A stretch of 64,000 bases of DNA, from assembly GCF_019795295.1 (NCBI RefSeq), contig NZ_JAIMCG010000002.1:310001-374000 (forward strand), read 5' to 3'. The stretch is from Cupriavidus sp. AU9028. Lineage in GTDB: Bacteria; Pseudomonadota; Gammaproteobacteria; Burkholderiales; Burkholderiaceae. A program made the translations under genes and the position numbers. Below the pieces are notes generated by a model. That model had not been told where the DNA came from, did not search any database, and saw only the letters and a list, made by a program, of their open reading frames with translations. Of the stretch, positions 54,036 through 62,851 are shown one piece after another. Every line of letters starts with the position of its first letter. The stretch's first letter is position 1.

Positions 54036-55337
54036 TCAGTCCCCTTCGGCCCACTCCACCTGGACGCCGAGGCTGCGCAGGTTCTCGACAAAGCGCGGAT
54101 GCGCGCGCCGGATCGGCGCCGCGTTGCGAATCTCGGACCGCCCCTCGATGCTCGCCGCCACCATGAACAGGGCGATCGCCACGCGGATGATGTACGGACT
54201 CTCGACCACCGCCGGCGCCAGCGGATTGCCGCCGAAGGTGATCAACCGGTGCGGGTCGGACAGGAACACGTGCGCGCCAAACTTGGACAGCTCGCCAGTC
54301 CAGCCCAGCGCACCATCGTAGACCTTGTTCCAGAACATCGCGTTGCCCTGCGCCCGCACGCCAAGCGCAATGAAGATCGGCAGCAGGTCGACCGGGAAAT
54401 ACGGCCAGGGCGCCGCTTCCACCTTGGTCAGCACGTTGCTGGTGAAGGGCGTCTGCACCTGCAGCGGCCCGGACCGTTCGGCGCGCGACCAGCCGTCCTC
54501 ATGGACGATCCGCACGCCAAATTTCTCGAAGGTGCGGTCGATCAGCGGGAAATTCTCCGGCGCGCTGTTCTTCACCACCACATCGCCGCCGGTAATCGCA
54601 CCCAGCGCCAGGAACGTGGTGATCTCGTGGAAATCCTCATCGAAGCGGAATTCCCCGCCGCGCAGCGGCACGCCGCCGTGCACCGTGATGCGGGAAGTGC
54701 CGATGCCTTCGATGCGGGCGCCCATCATCGCCATGAAGCGGCAAAACTCCTGCACGTGCGGTTCGGAGGCGGCATTGGTCAGGGTCGAGGTGCCGTCCGC
54801 GGCGGAGGCGCACAGCACGAAATTCTCGGTCGTCGTCACCGAGGCGTAGTCGAGCCAGTGGTTCACCGGACACAACGGCCCGTCCCGCTGCACCAGCAGC
54901 GAGCCCTCGGCGCGCTCCACCTGGCTGCCGAAGCGCCGGAAGATGTCCACGTGCGGATCGATCTCACGCACGCCCAGCGTGCAACCCTTGACGTTGTCCT
55001 CCAGACGGGCAACACCGAAGCGGGCGACCAGCGGCGGCACCAGCATGATCGACGAGCGCATCTCCTCCGGAAGCCGGTGGCTTGCCGCGTCGAAGACCGT
55101 GTCCTTGTGATGCAGGTCGAGCGTGCCGCTCTCGTGGTCCATCCGCACATCGCTGCCGAGCTTGCGGAAGATGTCGAGGATCTTGCGGACGTCGGTGATG
55201 TCCGGCACGCCATGCAGGCGGACCGGCTGATCGGTCAACAGGGTGGCGCACAGCACCGGAAGCACCGCGTTCTTGTTGGCCGAAGGGACAATGCGGCCGC
55301 GCAGCGGCGTGCCGCCATGGACGATGAGATTGCTCAT
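54036..55337 (-). CDS. UDP-GlcNAc enolpyruvyl transferase paralogue (MurA-like)
   Basis: A 433-residue EPSP-synthase-fold enzyme of the MurA family. Key residues: Lys22-Asn23 in SANKNAVLPVL; the PEP-reactive Cys in NVKGCTLGVREIDPHV (Cys119, replacing the usual GGCxIGARPVD loop with a divergent GCTLGVREID); catalytic Asp-like in YFPVDLLPIF; a conserved Arg in PYIIRVAIALFM. It is distant from the usual MurA loop sequence and stands alone, so it may be a second MurA or a related enolpyruvyl transferase of a natural-product or wall-modifying route. A terminator follows. Family strong, exact reaction uncertain. Confidence 0.8.
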   Translation of the reverse strand: MSNLIVHGGTPLRGRIVPSANKNAVLPVLCATLLTDQPVRLHGVPDITDVRKILDIFRKLGSDVRMDHESGTLDLHHKDTVFDAASHRLPEEMRSSIMLVPPLVARFGVARLEDNVKGCTLGVREIDPHVDIFRRFGSQVERAEGSLLVQRDGPLCPVNHWLDYASVTTTENFVLCASAADGTSTLTNAASEPHVQEFCRFMAMMGARIEGIGTSRITVHGGVPLRGGEFRFDEDFHEITTFLALGAITGGDVVVKNSAPENFPLIDRTFEKFGVRIVHEDGWSRAERSGPLQVQTPFTSNVLTKVEAAPWPYFPVDLLPIFIALGVRAQGNAMFWNKVYDGALGWTGELSKFGAHVFLSDPHRLITFGGNPLAPAVVESPYIIRVAIALFMVAASIEGRSEIRNAAPIRRAHPRFVENLRSLGVQVEWAEGD

Positions 55338-55558
55338 GAAGGAGAGTCAGGCCCCGGCCAGGCTGCCGGTCCCGCCGTGAAGGTAGCGGATGGAAACGCG
55401 GCATTGTACTGCCCGCGGAGGCCATCGCCCGCCCCGAAGGCGGGCGATGGGCGGATTTTCCTGGCGCCGATGTCGGTAGCGAGCGACACTCTGTGGCCTT
55501 CGCGCCACCGGAGCCCCGCCTTACTCTTCGCTAACTGGCCCCGGCGTCACTGCGAAGG

Positions 55559-55807
55559 TCATCTCGGCGGCGGCCGGCGCTTGTACCAGAGGTAGCCGGG
55601 CAACACGTCGGCGGCCCCCGGGTGGCCGACACTGTCCGGGTTCTCCGACACCATCGTCACGAACCCGACCGGTTCCCCGGAGCGCTGCAGCGCCCGCAAT
55701 GCCTCGCAGCGCGCCAGGACGGACGCTAGCTGGTCCGAAGCAAAGTCCTCGGCATGCGGGGTGGGCACGCCATTCTCGTCGTACGTGGTCCAGTAGACGC
55801 GGTACAT
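55559..55807 (-). CDS. Small conserved-looking hypothetical protein
   Basis: An 82-residue protein (MYRVYWTTYDENGVPTPHAE, ending LWYKRRPPPR). It has alternating aromatic and polar residues and a likely alpha/beta fold; DFASDQLASVLARCEALRAL reads as a helix, GFVTMVSENPDSVG as a strand. No signal or domain recognised. It follows the thioesterase gene at a distance of 62 bases on the same strand and may be co-transcribed. Function unknown. Confidence 0.65.
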   Translation of the reverse strand: MYRVYWTTYDENGVPTPHAEDFASDQLASVLARCEALRALQRSGEPVGFVTMVSENPDSVGHPGAADVLPGYLWYKRRPPPR

Positions 55808-55869
55808 GGAAATGTTCAGGCGGATCGTCGGGATCGTTGGCCGGAATGCGCAAGGTCTCCCTCGCCATG

Positions 55870-56280
55870 TCACTTCGGATACAAAACCATCTGCGTACAC
55901 CGGAACAGAGCGATCGTCTTGCCCGTGTCCCGATGCGTCACGGTGGCATCCCATACCTGGGTTGTCTTGCCAAGATGAACCGCGGTAGCGGTGCAATCGA
56001 GCGTGCCGTCTCGAGCCGTGCCCAGGTGGTTCGATTTGAGTTCCACCGTCGTGAACCCGCTCGCACCCTCGGGCAGGTTGGCAACGCAGCCGTAACCCGC
56101 GCAGGTATCGGCCAGCGTCACGACCGTGCCGGCATGCAGGAATCCGTTGGGCGCCATCAGCGCCTTGCGCACCACGAGCTCCGCACTGACGGTGCCTTCG
56201 GCGACCTTGGTGACGACGATGCCAAGCGTTCCCGGCAGGTTCTCGGCGCCCTTGCGATTGAATACGTCGGGATCGATCAT
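55870..56280 (-). CDS. PaaI-family hotdog thioesterase
   Basis: A 136-residue acyl-CoA thioesterase of the PaaI/YdiI hotdog family. Active-site part LMAPNGFLHAGTVVTLADTC has the expected NGxxHGG-like pattern with His, and the central helix follows (AGYGCVANLPEG). TTVELKSNHLGTARDGTLDC and THRDTGKTIALFRCTQMVLY finish the fold. The ATG at 56280 (MIDPDVFNRKG) has GGAGG just upstream; a longer start is possible but lacks a site. Probably cleaves a small or aromatic acyl-CoA; substrate unknown. Confidence 0.88.
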   Translation of the reverse strand: MIDPDVFNRKGAENLPGTLGIVVTKVAEGTVSAELVVRKALMAPNGFLHAGTVVTLADTCAGYGCVANLPEGASGFTTVELKSNHLGTARDGTLDCTATAVHLGKTTQVWDATVTHRDTGKTIALFRCTQMVLYPK

Positions 56281-56390
56281 GTCTCCTCCTGCAATGCGTG
56301 GCGTTGTTTGTGTATGACAGTGCATTGTAAGCGCAAGCTTCGGACGGCACGGCGCAGCGGTCGCGGGGTGGCGCCGGGGTGGAAGACCAA

Positions 56391-56505
56391 CCCCTCTCCC
56401 CGGCCCTCTCCCCTTGAAGGGGAGAGGGAGAAAACCCGCGGCATATCAAGTGCTTCAGGTTTGCTCCCCTCGCCCGCCCTGCGGGAGAGGGGCCGGGGGA
56501 GAGGG
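56391..56505. repeat. REPIN-like paired-hairpin repeat, copy D
   Basis: Starts CCCCTCTCCCCGGCCCTCTC, hairpin 1 on CCCCTTGAAGGGG, then GAAAACCCG, about 25 bases, hairpin 2 CTCGCCCGCCCTGCGGGAGA ending GGGGAGAGGG. It is nearly the same length as copy C (115 bases) and the spacer carries ATATCAAGTGCTTCAGG, similar to the copy C spacer. Confidence 0.78.
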
Positions 56506-56530
56506 CCCGCGCCCATCCGCCGCCGCCAGG

Positions 56531-56560
56531 CAAAAAAAAACGCGCGGCGGGTGCCGCGCG
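56531..56560 (-). terminator. Rho-independent terminator of the chemoreceptor gene
   Basis: Perfect 8-bp stem CGCGCGGC (56541-56548) and GCCGCGCG (56553-56560) with loop GGGT. On the minus strand it is followed by nine T. Confidence 0.88.
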
Positions 56561-56664
56561 GCGAGGACAGCTGGAAGGGAGCGGCATCGCGCCGTCCGCG
56601 AGTTCGCCCTCGGGGCGCGGCTGACCGAGCATCAGGCGCGGCGCCCTCGGGGATCAGGCTCCGA

Positions 56665-58233
56665 TCACGCAGCGATCAGGCGAGAATCGGTCATCGAGGA
56701 AAGCTGGAACGAGGACACCGCCTGCTTGAGCTTCTGCGCCTGCTCTTCCAGCGAGCCGGCGGCAGCGGCGGCCTGTTCGACCAGCGCGGCGTTCTGCTGG
56801 GTCACGGTGTCCATCTGGTTGACGGCCTGGTTGACCTGCTCGATGCCGGCGCTCTGCTCGGCCGAGGCGGCGCTGATTTCGCCCATGATGTCGGTGACGC
56901 GCCTGACCGCCTGGACGATCTCGTCCATCGTCTTGCCCGCTTGCGCGACGAGGTTGGTGCCAGTCTCCACACGGTCGGCGGAGTCCCCGATCAGCGCCTT
57001 GATCTCCTTGGCGGCCGTTGCGCTGCGCTGGGCGAGGCTGCGAACTTCGCCAGCCACCACCGCGAAGCCGCGGCCCTGCTCGCCGGCGCGCGCGGCTTCC
57101 ACCGCGGCGTTCAGCGCCAGGATGTTGGTCTGGAAGGCAATGCCTTCGATGACCGCGATGATCTCCACGACCTTGCGCGAAGCGACGTTGATCTCTTCCA
57201 TGGTGTCGACCACCTGGCCGACCACCTGGCCGCCGCGCATGGCGATGTCCGATGCGTTGACGGCGAGGGAGCTGGCCTGCTTGGCGTTGTCGGCGTTCTG
57301 GCGAACGATGCCGGTCAGTTCTTCCATGCTGGACGCGGTTTCTTCCAGCGAGGAGGCCTGCTCTTCCGTGCGCTGCGACAGGTCGGTGTTGCCGGCCGCG
57401 ATCTGGCTGGTGCCAATGGCAATAGCTTCGGTACCGGCGCGCACCTGACCGACGATGCGCTGGAGGTTGCTGTTCATCTCGCCCAGCGCTTGCAGCAGCT
57501 GACCGGTCTCGTCCTTGCTCGGTGATTCGATGTGGCCGGACAGGTCGCCGTCGGCAACGGTGCGGGCGAAAGTCACGGCGCGCTGCAGCGGGCGCGTGAT
57601 GCCGATGGTCAGCCAATAGGCGAAGCCCACGCCAATTGCCAGCACGAAGAGCCCCAGGCCGATCAGGCGATTGCGGGCGCGTTCATAGATGTCGTTGATT
57701 TCCTGCGCGGTCGTGTCGATGCTGGCGCGCTGGATGTCGAGCAGCTTTTGAATCTCGCCGAGATACGCATCGCCAGCCGGAACGAATTCCTTCTCCAGCA
57801 CGGCATTGGCTTCGTCGGTCTGACCCGCGGCCTTCAGTTCGGCGATGCGGACGCGCGATTTGTTGTACGGGTCGCGCACCTGCAGGATCTTCTGGAAGGC
57901 CGCCTTCTCCGCGTCGGAGGACAGCATCGTCTCCATCTTGTCGCGCAGCTCGCCGATGGTCTTGAAGGACACCTTGACCTCATTCTCGAAGAATGCGGCA
58001 AGGGTGGGATCGGCGCTGCGCGCCACTGCGGTGGTGCGGCGCACGCTGGTATGCATCAGCCGATACCAGTCGCTGACGATGCGCTCCTTGGCCAGCGGCT
58101 CTTCCATCATCGCGCGAGTGCGCTCGGCGACTTCCTGCAAGCGGAAAATGCCGAGTCCCGTCATCAACGTGGACAGCAGCAGCACGAGTCCGAAGCCGAT
58201 ACCCAGCCGGACGCCAATTCCTAGGTTCTTCAT
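56665..58233 (-). CDS. Methyl-accepting chemotaxis protein
   Basis: A 522-residue inner-membrane chemoreceptor. It has an N-terminal helix ([20 protein letters not shown]), a four-helix-bundle-type periplasmic domain, a second helix ([20 protein letters not shown]), a HAMP domain ([20 protein letters not shown]), and a cytoplasmic hairpin with the conserved tip [20 protein letters not shown] followed by [17 protein letters not shown]. Its methylation helices look normal. Start at 58233 ([11 protein letters not shown]). A sigma-28-like promoter lies at 58345-58371, and a strong terminator at 56531. No CheW-binding pentapeptide tether was seen at the C-terminus. Ligand unknown. Confidence 0.93.
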   Translation of the reverse strand: MKNLGIGVRLGIGFGLVLLLSTLMTGLGIFRLQEVAERTRAMMEEPLAKERIVSDWYRLMHTSVRRTTAVARSADPTLAAFFENEVKVSFKTIGELRDKMETMLSSDAEKAAFQKILQVRDPYNKSRVRIAELKAAGQTDEANAVLEKEFVPAGDAYLGEIQKLLDIQRASIDTTAQEINDIYERARNRLIGLGLFVLAIGVGFAYWLTIGITRPLQRAVTFARTVADGDLSGHIESPSKDETGQLLQALGEMNSNLQRIVGQVRAGTEAIAIGTSQIAAGNTDLSQRTEEQASSLEETASSMEELTGIVRQNADNAKQASSLAVNASDIAMRGGQVVGQVVDTMEEINVASRKVVEIIAVIEGIAFQTNILALNAAVEAARAGEQGRGFAVVAGEVRSLAQRSATAAKEIKALIGDSADRVETGTNLVAQAGKTMDEIVQAVRRVTDIMGEISAASAEQSAGIEQVNQAVNQMDTVTQQNAALVEQAAAAAGSLEEQAQKLKQAVSSFQLSSMTDSRLIAA

Positions 58234-58344
58234 TTCTCTACCTGAAAGACATTGAAATCGCGGCGAAAGACCGGCGCAGAATCGGCGTTCTGCCATCGTG
58301 GGCGCCGCACCGCTCGACGGTCATCCACGAGTTCATCCTTCAGA

Positions 58345-58371
58345 TCAACGTCATTCCCGGTAAAAACTTTA
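58345..58371 (-). promoter_or_regulatory. Candidate sigma-28 (FliA) promoter of the chemoreceptor gene
   Basis: On the minus strand TAAAGTTT (58371-58364) matches the FliA -35 box exactly. After an 11-base spacer comes GACGTTGA (58352-58345), five of eight matches to GCCGATAA. The site is about 112 bases before the start codon at 58233. Confidence 0.65.
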
Positions 58372-58507
58372 GCGGCGGCAACATGCAGAACCGCGCTCCA
58401 GTGCGCGCGACGCCCGCGCTGCGTTCTGGGCTGGGGTGTTATTGTCTTGCGCAGATGCGGCGACACGACCGTATCGAAACCCCACCATTACAAAGGAGAC
58501 GATCCCG

Positions 58508-59473
58508 ATGTTCAGCAAGCCGTTGCGCCAGTGTCTTGTCACCATTGCGCTGGTTGCCAGCGCGAGCGCGCATGCCGCCTATCCCGAGCGCCCGATCAAG
58601 CTGATCGTGCCGTTCCCGCCCGGGCAGGCGACCGATATCTTTGCAAGGGCGCTGGGCGAACGGCTGGGCAAGCAGCTGGGCCAATCGGTGGTGGTGGAGA
58701 ACCGGGCCGGAGCCGGCAGCAATATCGGCATGGAACTGGCCTCGCGAGCGGCAGCGGACGGCTACACGCTGGTGATGGCCGGCAGCGCGATGGCGATCAA
58801 TCAAACGCTGTACGCCTCGCCCGGCTTCGATCCGCGCAAGGATTTCCAGGCCATCTCGGGCGTGTTCTCCGTGCCGCTGGTGTTCCTCGCCACGCCGCAA
58901 TCCGGCATCACGTCGCTGCGCGATCTGATCGGCAATGCCAAGGCGGCGCCGGGCAAGATCAGCTACGCCAGCGCCGGCATCGGCGGAACGCAGCATCTGT
59001 CGGCGGAAATGCTGAAGGCGCAAGCCGGCATTTTCATGGTGCACATTCCCTACAAGGGGAGCGGACCGGCGCAGGCGGACTTTCTTGGCAATCAGATTCC
59101 CGTGATGGTCGATTTGGTCACCGCGGCGCTGCCGCTGGTGCAGTCGAAGAAGGCCGTACCGCTCGCCGTGACCGCGGCAAAGCGGGTACCGCAGCTGCCT
59201 GACGTGCCGACGGTGCAGGAACAGGGGGTGCCCGGGTTCGAAGCGGTGGGCTGGGCGGCCCTGCTGGCGCCGGCCGGCACGCCTGCCGCGATCGTCGCGC
59301 AATTGAACGCGGAGACGGTCAAGGCGTTGCAATCGCCCGAGCTGTCCAGGTTCATCACGGATCGTGGATCGGAGCCGATGCCGATGTCGCCGGAGCAGAC
59401 CGCGCGCTTCATCGACAGCGAGATCAGGAAGTGGGCCCCGGTGGTCAAGCGCTCCGGCGCGAAGCCCGATTGA
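58508..59473 (+). CDS. Tripartite tricarboxylate transporter (Bug/TctC) solute-binding protein
   Basis: A 321-residue periplasmic binding protein of the Bug family, abundant in Burkholderiaceae. The signal peptide is [20 protein letters not shown] with cleavage near AHA-AY. The mature N-terminus [20 protein letters not shown] is the family signature, followed by [40 protein letters not shown], and [20 protein letters not shown]. The ATG at 58508 has AAGGAG about 12 bases upstream. No TctA/TctB membrane genes are adjacent, so it is an orphan receptor. Confidence 0.93.
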   Translation: MFSKPLRQCLVTIALVASASAHAAYPERPIKLIVPFPPGQATDIFARALGERLGKQLGQSVVVENRAGAGSNIGMELASRAAADGYTLVMAGSAMAINQTLYASPGFDPRKDFQAISGVFSVPLVFLATPQSGITSLRDLIGNAKAAPGKISYASAGIGGTQHLSAEMLKAQAGIFMVHIPYKGSGPAQADFLGNQIPVMVDLVTAALPLVQSKKAVPLAVTAAKRVPQLPDVPTVQEQGVPGFEAVGWAALLAPAGTPAAIVAQLNAETVKALQSPELSRFITDRGSEPMPMSPEQTARFIDSEIRKWAPVVKRSGAKPD

Positions 59474-59500
59474 CGGCTGGAGCGGCCACCGCCATGGCAC

Positions 59501-59523
59501 AGGCCCTTCCGATGCAAGGGCCT
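59501..59523. terminator. Hairpin between convergent genes
   Basis: AGGCCCTT (59501-59508) pairs with AAGGGCCT (59516-59523) around a 7-base loop just after the Bug gene and 50 bases before the repeat-protein gene end. No T-run follows; possibly a bidirectional terminator. Confidence 0.55.
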
Positions 59524-59572
59524 GCGCCGGCCTTGGGGTGACGCGGATGCAGGAGGTGGCAGCGGGTGTTCC

Positions 59573-59989
59573 TTATGCCGCGCCACGGGCGCCTTCGGTG
59601 AAGACGTCCAGGTTGCCGCTGCGCGCGCCATCGGTGAAGGCGTCACGGCTGCCGCGGGCACCATCGGTATAGACGTCGGCCGAGCGTCCGGGCGCGGCGG
59701 AGACGCCTGTGCGGTCCAGCCCGGCCAGCGTGCGGGCGCCTTCGGTAAAGATGTCGAGGTTGCCACTGCGAGCGCCTTCGGTGAAGACGTCATGGTTGCC
59801 GCGGGCGCCTTCGGTGAACACATCCAGATTCCCGCTGCGGGCGCCGTCGGTGAATGCCGAGGGCTGGGCGCGGAAGGTGTAACCGTAGGCGTCCGGCGTG
59901 CCGGCGGCGGGCGCAGCGTGGGCAGCGCCAGCGGCGGCGAAGACGAGGGTCAGGGCGGACAGGACGCGGGTAGCACGGCGAGCGGTCAT
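59573..59989 (-). CDS. Exported seven-repeat protein (FTDGAR repeats)
   Basis: A 138-residue protein with a signal peptide (RVLSALTLVFAAAGAAHAAP) and seven copies of a [FY]T[DE]GAR motif, mostly 11-12 residues apart, in the pattern FTDGARSGNLDV or FTEGARGNHDV. The 26-residue gap between copies four and five (TLAGLDRTGVSAAPGRSA) breaks the array. No Cys is present. The repeats are also visible in DNA. No modification enzymes or transporter lie next to it; it is convergent with the Bug gene. Could be a cell-surface or periplasmic protein, a repeat-type bacterial adhesin fragment, or a repeat precursor peptide. I do not recognise it. Confidence 0.75.
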   Translation of the reverse strand: MTARRATRVLSALTLVFAAAGAAHAAPAAGTPDAYGYTFRAQPSAFTDGARSGNLDVFTEGARGNHDVFTEGARSGNLDIFTEGARTLAGLDRTGVSAAPGRSADVYTDGARGSRDAFTDGARSGNLDVFTEGARGAA

Positions 59990-60247
59990 GATAATTTCTC
60001 CAAATTCGTTGATGTTGTTCGCTTGAGTTGCCGCGCTCTTCGCTGCGGCATGGACTCAACTATAGGGAACCGCCCGGGACCAATGTCATGCGATCTTGCT
60101 ATACATCGTTCAAATTTTTTGATTGCCGTTGACGCCGGCTGGCCACCGCCATTCCGGTAATGGCTGGCCGCGACATCGTGCGGGTCCGCTTTGCACGTAA
60201 AATCCCGCTGCCGCCGGACGGTTCGGCGCCATGTCTCTACATTCGGG

Positions 60248-61423
60248 ATGCACGTCGATCTCCTTACTCTTTATCTCCTCGCGACGGGAACGCTGCTTGC
60301 CAGCGCCGCCATGATGTTCTGGGAGCATCGGACCAATCCCGGCCGCAGCCGCACGCTGCGGATCCTGGCGGCCGGCTTTGCCACGCTGGCGGTCGGCTGC
60401 GCGGTCATCCTGTTCCGGCACGATGTGCCCGGGCCGATCGGCTCGGCGATCGGCAACCTCATCATCCTGAGCGGTTACCTGCTGGTGCTGAGCGGCGTGG
60501 CTTCCCTCGACGGACGGCAGCACCGCGCCACCAGCGTGGCGGTGCTGTTGGGCATGGCCCTGATATGGGCGCTGCTGGGGCCGCGCTGGCAGGAACTGGT
60601 GTGGGCCCACGTCAGTTCCATTCCCATCGCCGTGGTCAGCGCCATGACCGCCTGGGAGATGTTCCGCTGCAAGGCGATGAAGGGCCTGCACTCGCGCCAT
60701 ATCGTCGTTCTGGTCGCCGGCATCCACGCGGTCGTCTATGCTTCGCGCTCCCTTGTCCTGCCGTGGCTGGTGGATGCCTACGGGCCCGGCGTCCAGGCGC
60801 TCGCCAGCAAGATCACCATCTACGAAGGCGTGCTGTACTCCGTGGTGCTGCCGATGACGCTGCTCAAGCTGATTCGCGATGAAACGCACGGACAGTTGCT
60901 GCAGGAGTCGCAGACCGACTATCTGACGCGCCTGGGCAATCGCCGCTGGTTCTTCGAACAGGGCGAGCGCCTCGTCGGCGACGGCTATGGCAACGGGCCG
61001 GTTGCGGTGCTCGCCTTCGATCTGGACCAGTTCAAGGCGATCAATGACCGCTACGGCCACCAGACCGGCGACCAGGTCCTGAAGGCGTTCGCGCAGATCG
61101 CGCGCGAGGTGGTGGGCGCCGACTGCATTCTCGCGCGCATCGGCGGGGAGGAATTCGCGGCGGTGCTGTGCGGCAGCGACGCGGCCCGCGCGCACGCGCT
61201 GGGCGAAACCATCGCCGCCCGCTTCGCCGAGGCCGTTCCCGCCCGCATCGACAGCATCGGTATCCCGGCGACGGTCAGTATCGGCCTTGCCCGCTTCGAT
61301 AACGGTGTGTCCAGCCTTGCCGACGCGCTCGCCATTGCCGACCAGGCGCTGTATCGCGCGAAAGCGCTGGGCGGGAATCGGCTGGAAGTCGCGCAGGTCG
61401 GTCCGCCTCCGGCGGTCGCATGA
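60248..61423 (+). CDS. Membrane-anchored diguanylate cyclase (GGDEF)
   Basis: A 391-residue protein. The N-terminal 215 residues have five to six membrane helices (LLTLYLLATGTLLASAAMMF, TLRILAAGFATLAVGCAVIL, AIGNLIILSGYLLVLSGVAS, VAVLLGMALIWALLGPRW). The C-terminal GGDEF domain has LTRLGNRRWFFEQGERLV, FDLDQFKAINDRYGHQTGDQ (Asp ligands present) and RIGGEEFAAVL, so it should make c-di-GMP. The RxxD inhibitory site is absent before GGEEF. The chosen ATG at 60248 gives the first helix at once. Probably senses something at the inner membrane. Confidence 0.9.
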   Translation: MHVDLLTLYLLATGTLLASAAMMFWEHRTNPGRSRTLRILAAGFATLAVGCAVILFRHDVPGPIGSAIGNLIILSGYLLVLSGVASLDGRQHRATSVAVLLGMALIWALLGPRWQELVWAHVSSIPIAVVSAMTAWEMFRCKAMKGLHSRHIVVLVAGIHAVVYASRSLVLPWLVDAYGPGVQALASKITIYEGVLYSVVLPMTLLKLIRDETHGQLLQESQTDYLTRLGNRRWFFEQGERLVGDGYGNGPVAVLAFDLDQFKAINDRYGHQTGDQVLKAFAQIAREVVGADCILARIGGEEFAAVLCGSDAARAHALGETIAARFAEAVPARIDSIGIPATVSIGLARFDNGVSSLADALAIADQALYRAKALGGNRLEVAQVGPPPAVA

Positions 61424-61438
61424 GGCGCCTCCGCCGCC

Positions 61439-62830
61439 ATGCCCCTGCCGCCGCCCTCCCCTCTGCTTGCTGATGTCCTCCCTACCGTCCCGCGGCGGTA
61501 CCGCCTGCCGCCTCTGGATACGCTCTGGGGCGACGCCGGGCATTGCCACGCGGCAACGGCGCTCGCACTGGCCATCGAGCAGGCGCGCGATGCGGTGGCA
61601 CGGGCAGAGGCGCCAGGCAAGGACCTCGAGGAGCGATTCACCGATGCCCTCGCCCGCATGGTCGGCGACGGGATACGAGCAGAAGGCGGCGATCCCGTAT
61701 TGCAGGCAATGCTGCTGCGGCATCGTTACCCGGCGGTGCGCGAGTATGCCTCGCTGTCCGCTCGCGCCGAGCACGACCGGCGCACCATCGTTGGCGCGGT
61801 CAACACCCTGGCCCATCCGGTTAGGCAGCAACACATGCCGCCGGGAACCGGCCGCGAAGCGCTGGCCCGGCTGCAGTCCTGCGCGTCGTCTCGCTGCTGG
61901 CCCCGATTGCGGCAGGCGGCGCAGGACGCGCTGCGGATGCCGCCGTTCGACCAGGATCCGGCCCTGCAGGAGCGCCTGACGCGGCTGCTGAACCACGAGG
62001 CGCTCGGGCGGCTGCTGCGGATCGACGGGCTGGCTGGCGATCCGCAGGTGCTGCGTTACCAGTCGCTGCGAAACGCGCAGGGACCGGGCGCCGGCAGCCC
62101 GAGTGCCACGGCGCTTGGCGTCTCCTCCCGGCAACGTGGCGCGGCAGCGGAAGCGACGGCCGCAAAGGCCGTCATGGCGCTGGCGCGGCGGCTGAACACG
62201 GTCGAGGGAAGCGAGCGTCAATACCGCGTCGTCACCTCGATGCGCGTGCCGTCCACCATACCGGCCAGCCATGCCCACGCGAAGACCGAGTGGGACGTCG
62301 TGCTGCTGGTGCGTTCCGGTGCAGACGGCCCGGCGGCCGCCTGGCAGGTCTGCCTGCTGGTGGAAGTCAAAGCCTCCGTCGATGCGGCCACCACCGGTCT
62401 TCCCCGCCTGCTGCGCGGCCTGCAGCTGCTTGCACATGCCGAGGCCCACACGGTGTACGCGTTCGAGACGCAGCAGGGCACGGTGCAGCTGAGCGGCGAG
62501 TCGTTGCGCGCGCTGTCCCCCGACGCCGCCGATCCGCGCCGGACCGTGCTCTATTGTTGCGACAGCAGCGCCGACGCGACGGCTCGCCTGCTCGGTGCCG
62601 CTACCCGCATGCAGCTGCTGTCGGCGCCGATGACGCTGGCTTTCGCCAGCGCGCTCGCCGAACGGCAGGATGCCGATATCGAACCCCTGCGCACACTCTG
62701 GCAGGAGCTGCTGACATCGCCGCGCTGGCGAGCGGTGCTCGGCCAGTTGCCTCTGCTGCGCCAGGTGCGCGACCTGATGGTCCATACGGCCGACCTGCTG
62801 GCCTGCGTCGAGTCGCTTGACATGCAATAG
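61439..62830 (+). CDS. Hypothetical protein with a possible PD-(D/E)XK core
   Basis: A 463-residue protein with no known name. Residues around 284-320 carry the pattern EWDVVLLVRSG (Asp) ... CLLVEVKASVDAAT (Glu-Val-Lys), which matches the D...ExK layout of PD-(D/E)XK nucleases. A preceding helix (QRGAAAEATAAKAVMALARR) and a following Leu-rich helix (LPRLLRGLQLLAHAEAHTVY) fit the fold. The N-terminal 200 residues are helical (SPLLADVLPTVPRRYRLPPL). It lies 16 bases after the GGDEF gene, with no functional link clear. The stop overlaps a possible ArsR operator. Nuclease activity is not shown. Confidence 0.5.
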   Translation: MPLPPPSPLLADVLPTVPRRYRLPPLDTLWGDAGHCHAATALALAIEQARDAVARAEAPGKDLEERFTDALARMVGDGIRAEGGDPVLQAMLLRHRYPAVREYASLSARAEHDRRTIVGAVNTLAHPVRQQHMPPGTGREALARLQSCASSRCWPRLRQAAQDALRMPPFDQDPALQERLTRLLNHEALGRLLRIDGLAGDPQVLRYQSLRNAQGPGAGSPSATALGVSSRQRGAAAEATAAKAVMALARRLNTVEGSERQYRVVTSMRVPSTIPASHAHAKTEWDVVLLVRSGADGPAAAWQVCLLVEVKASVDAATTGLPRLLRGLQLLAHAEAHTVYAFETQQGTVQLSGESLRALSPDAADPRRTVLYCCDSSADATARLLGAATRMQLLSAPMTLAFASALAERQDADIEPLRTLWQELLTSPRWRAVLGQLPLLRQVRDLMVHTADLLACVESLDMQ

Positions 62831-62841
62831 TTTTATTGCAT
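62822..62841. promoter_or_regulatory. Candidate operator for the ArsR-family regulator
   Basis: ATGCAATAGTTTTATTGCAT is an exact 8-bp inverted repeat (ATGCAATA and TATTGCAT) around GTTT. It lies 10 bases upstream of the ArsR start and overlaps the stop codon of the previous gene. Confidence 0.65.
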
Positions 62842-62851
62842 TTAATGGGAC

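Noticed and set aside
59573-59989. Repeats considered as a CRISPR array or noncoding satellite
   Set aside because: The repeats read through as one open frame with a signal peptide, so they are protein repeats.
60110-62827. 905-codon minus-strand open frame over the GGDEF and nuclease-like genes
   Set aside because: Antisense to a clear GGDEF domain; only an artefact of high G+C.
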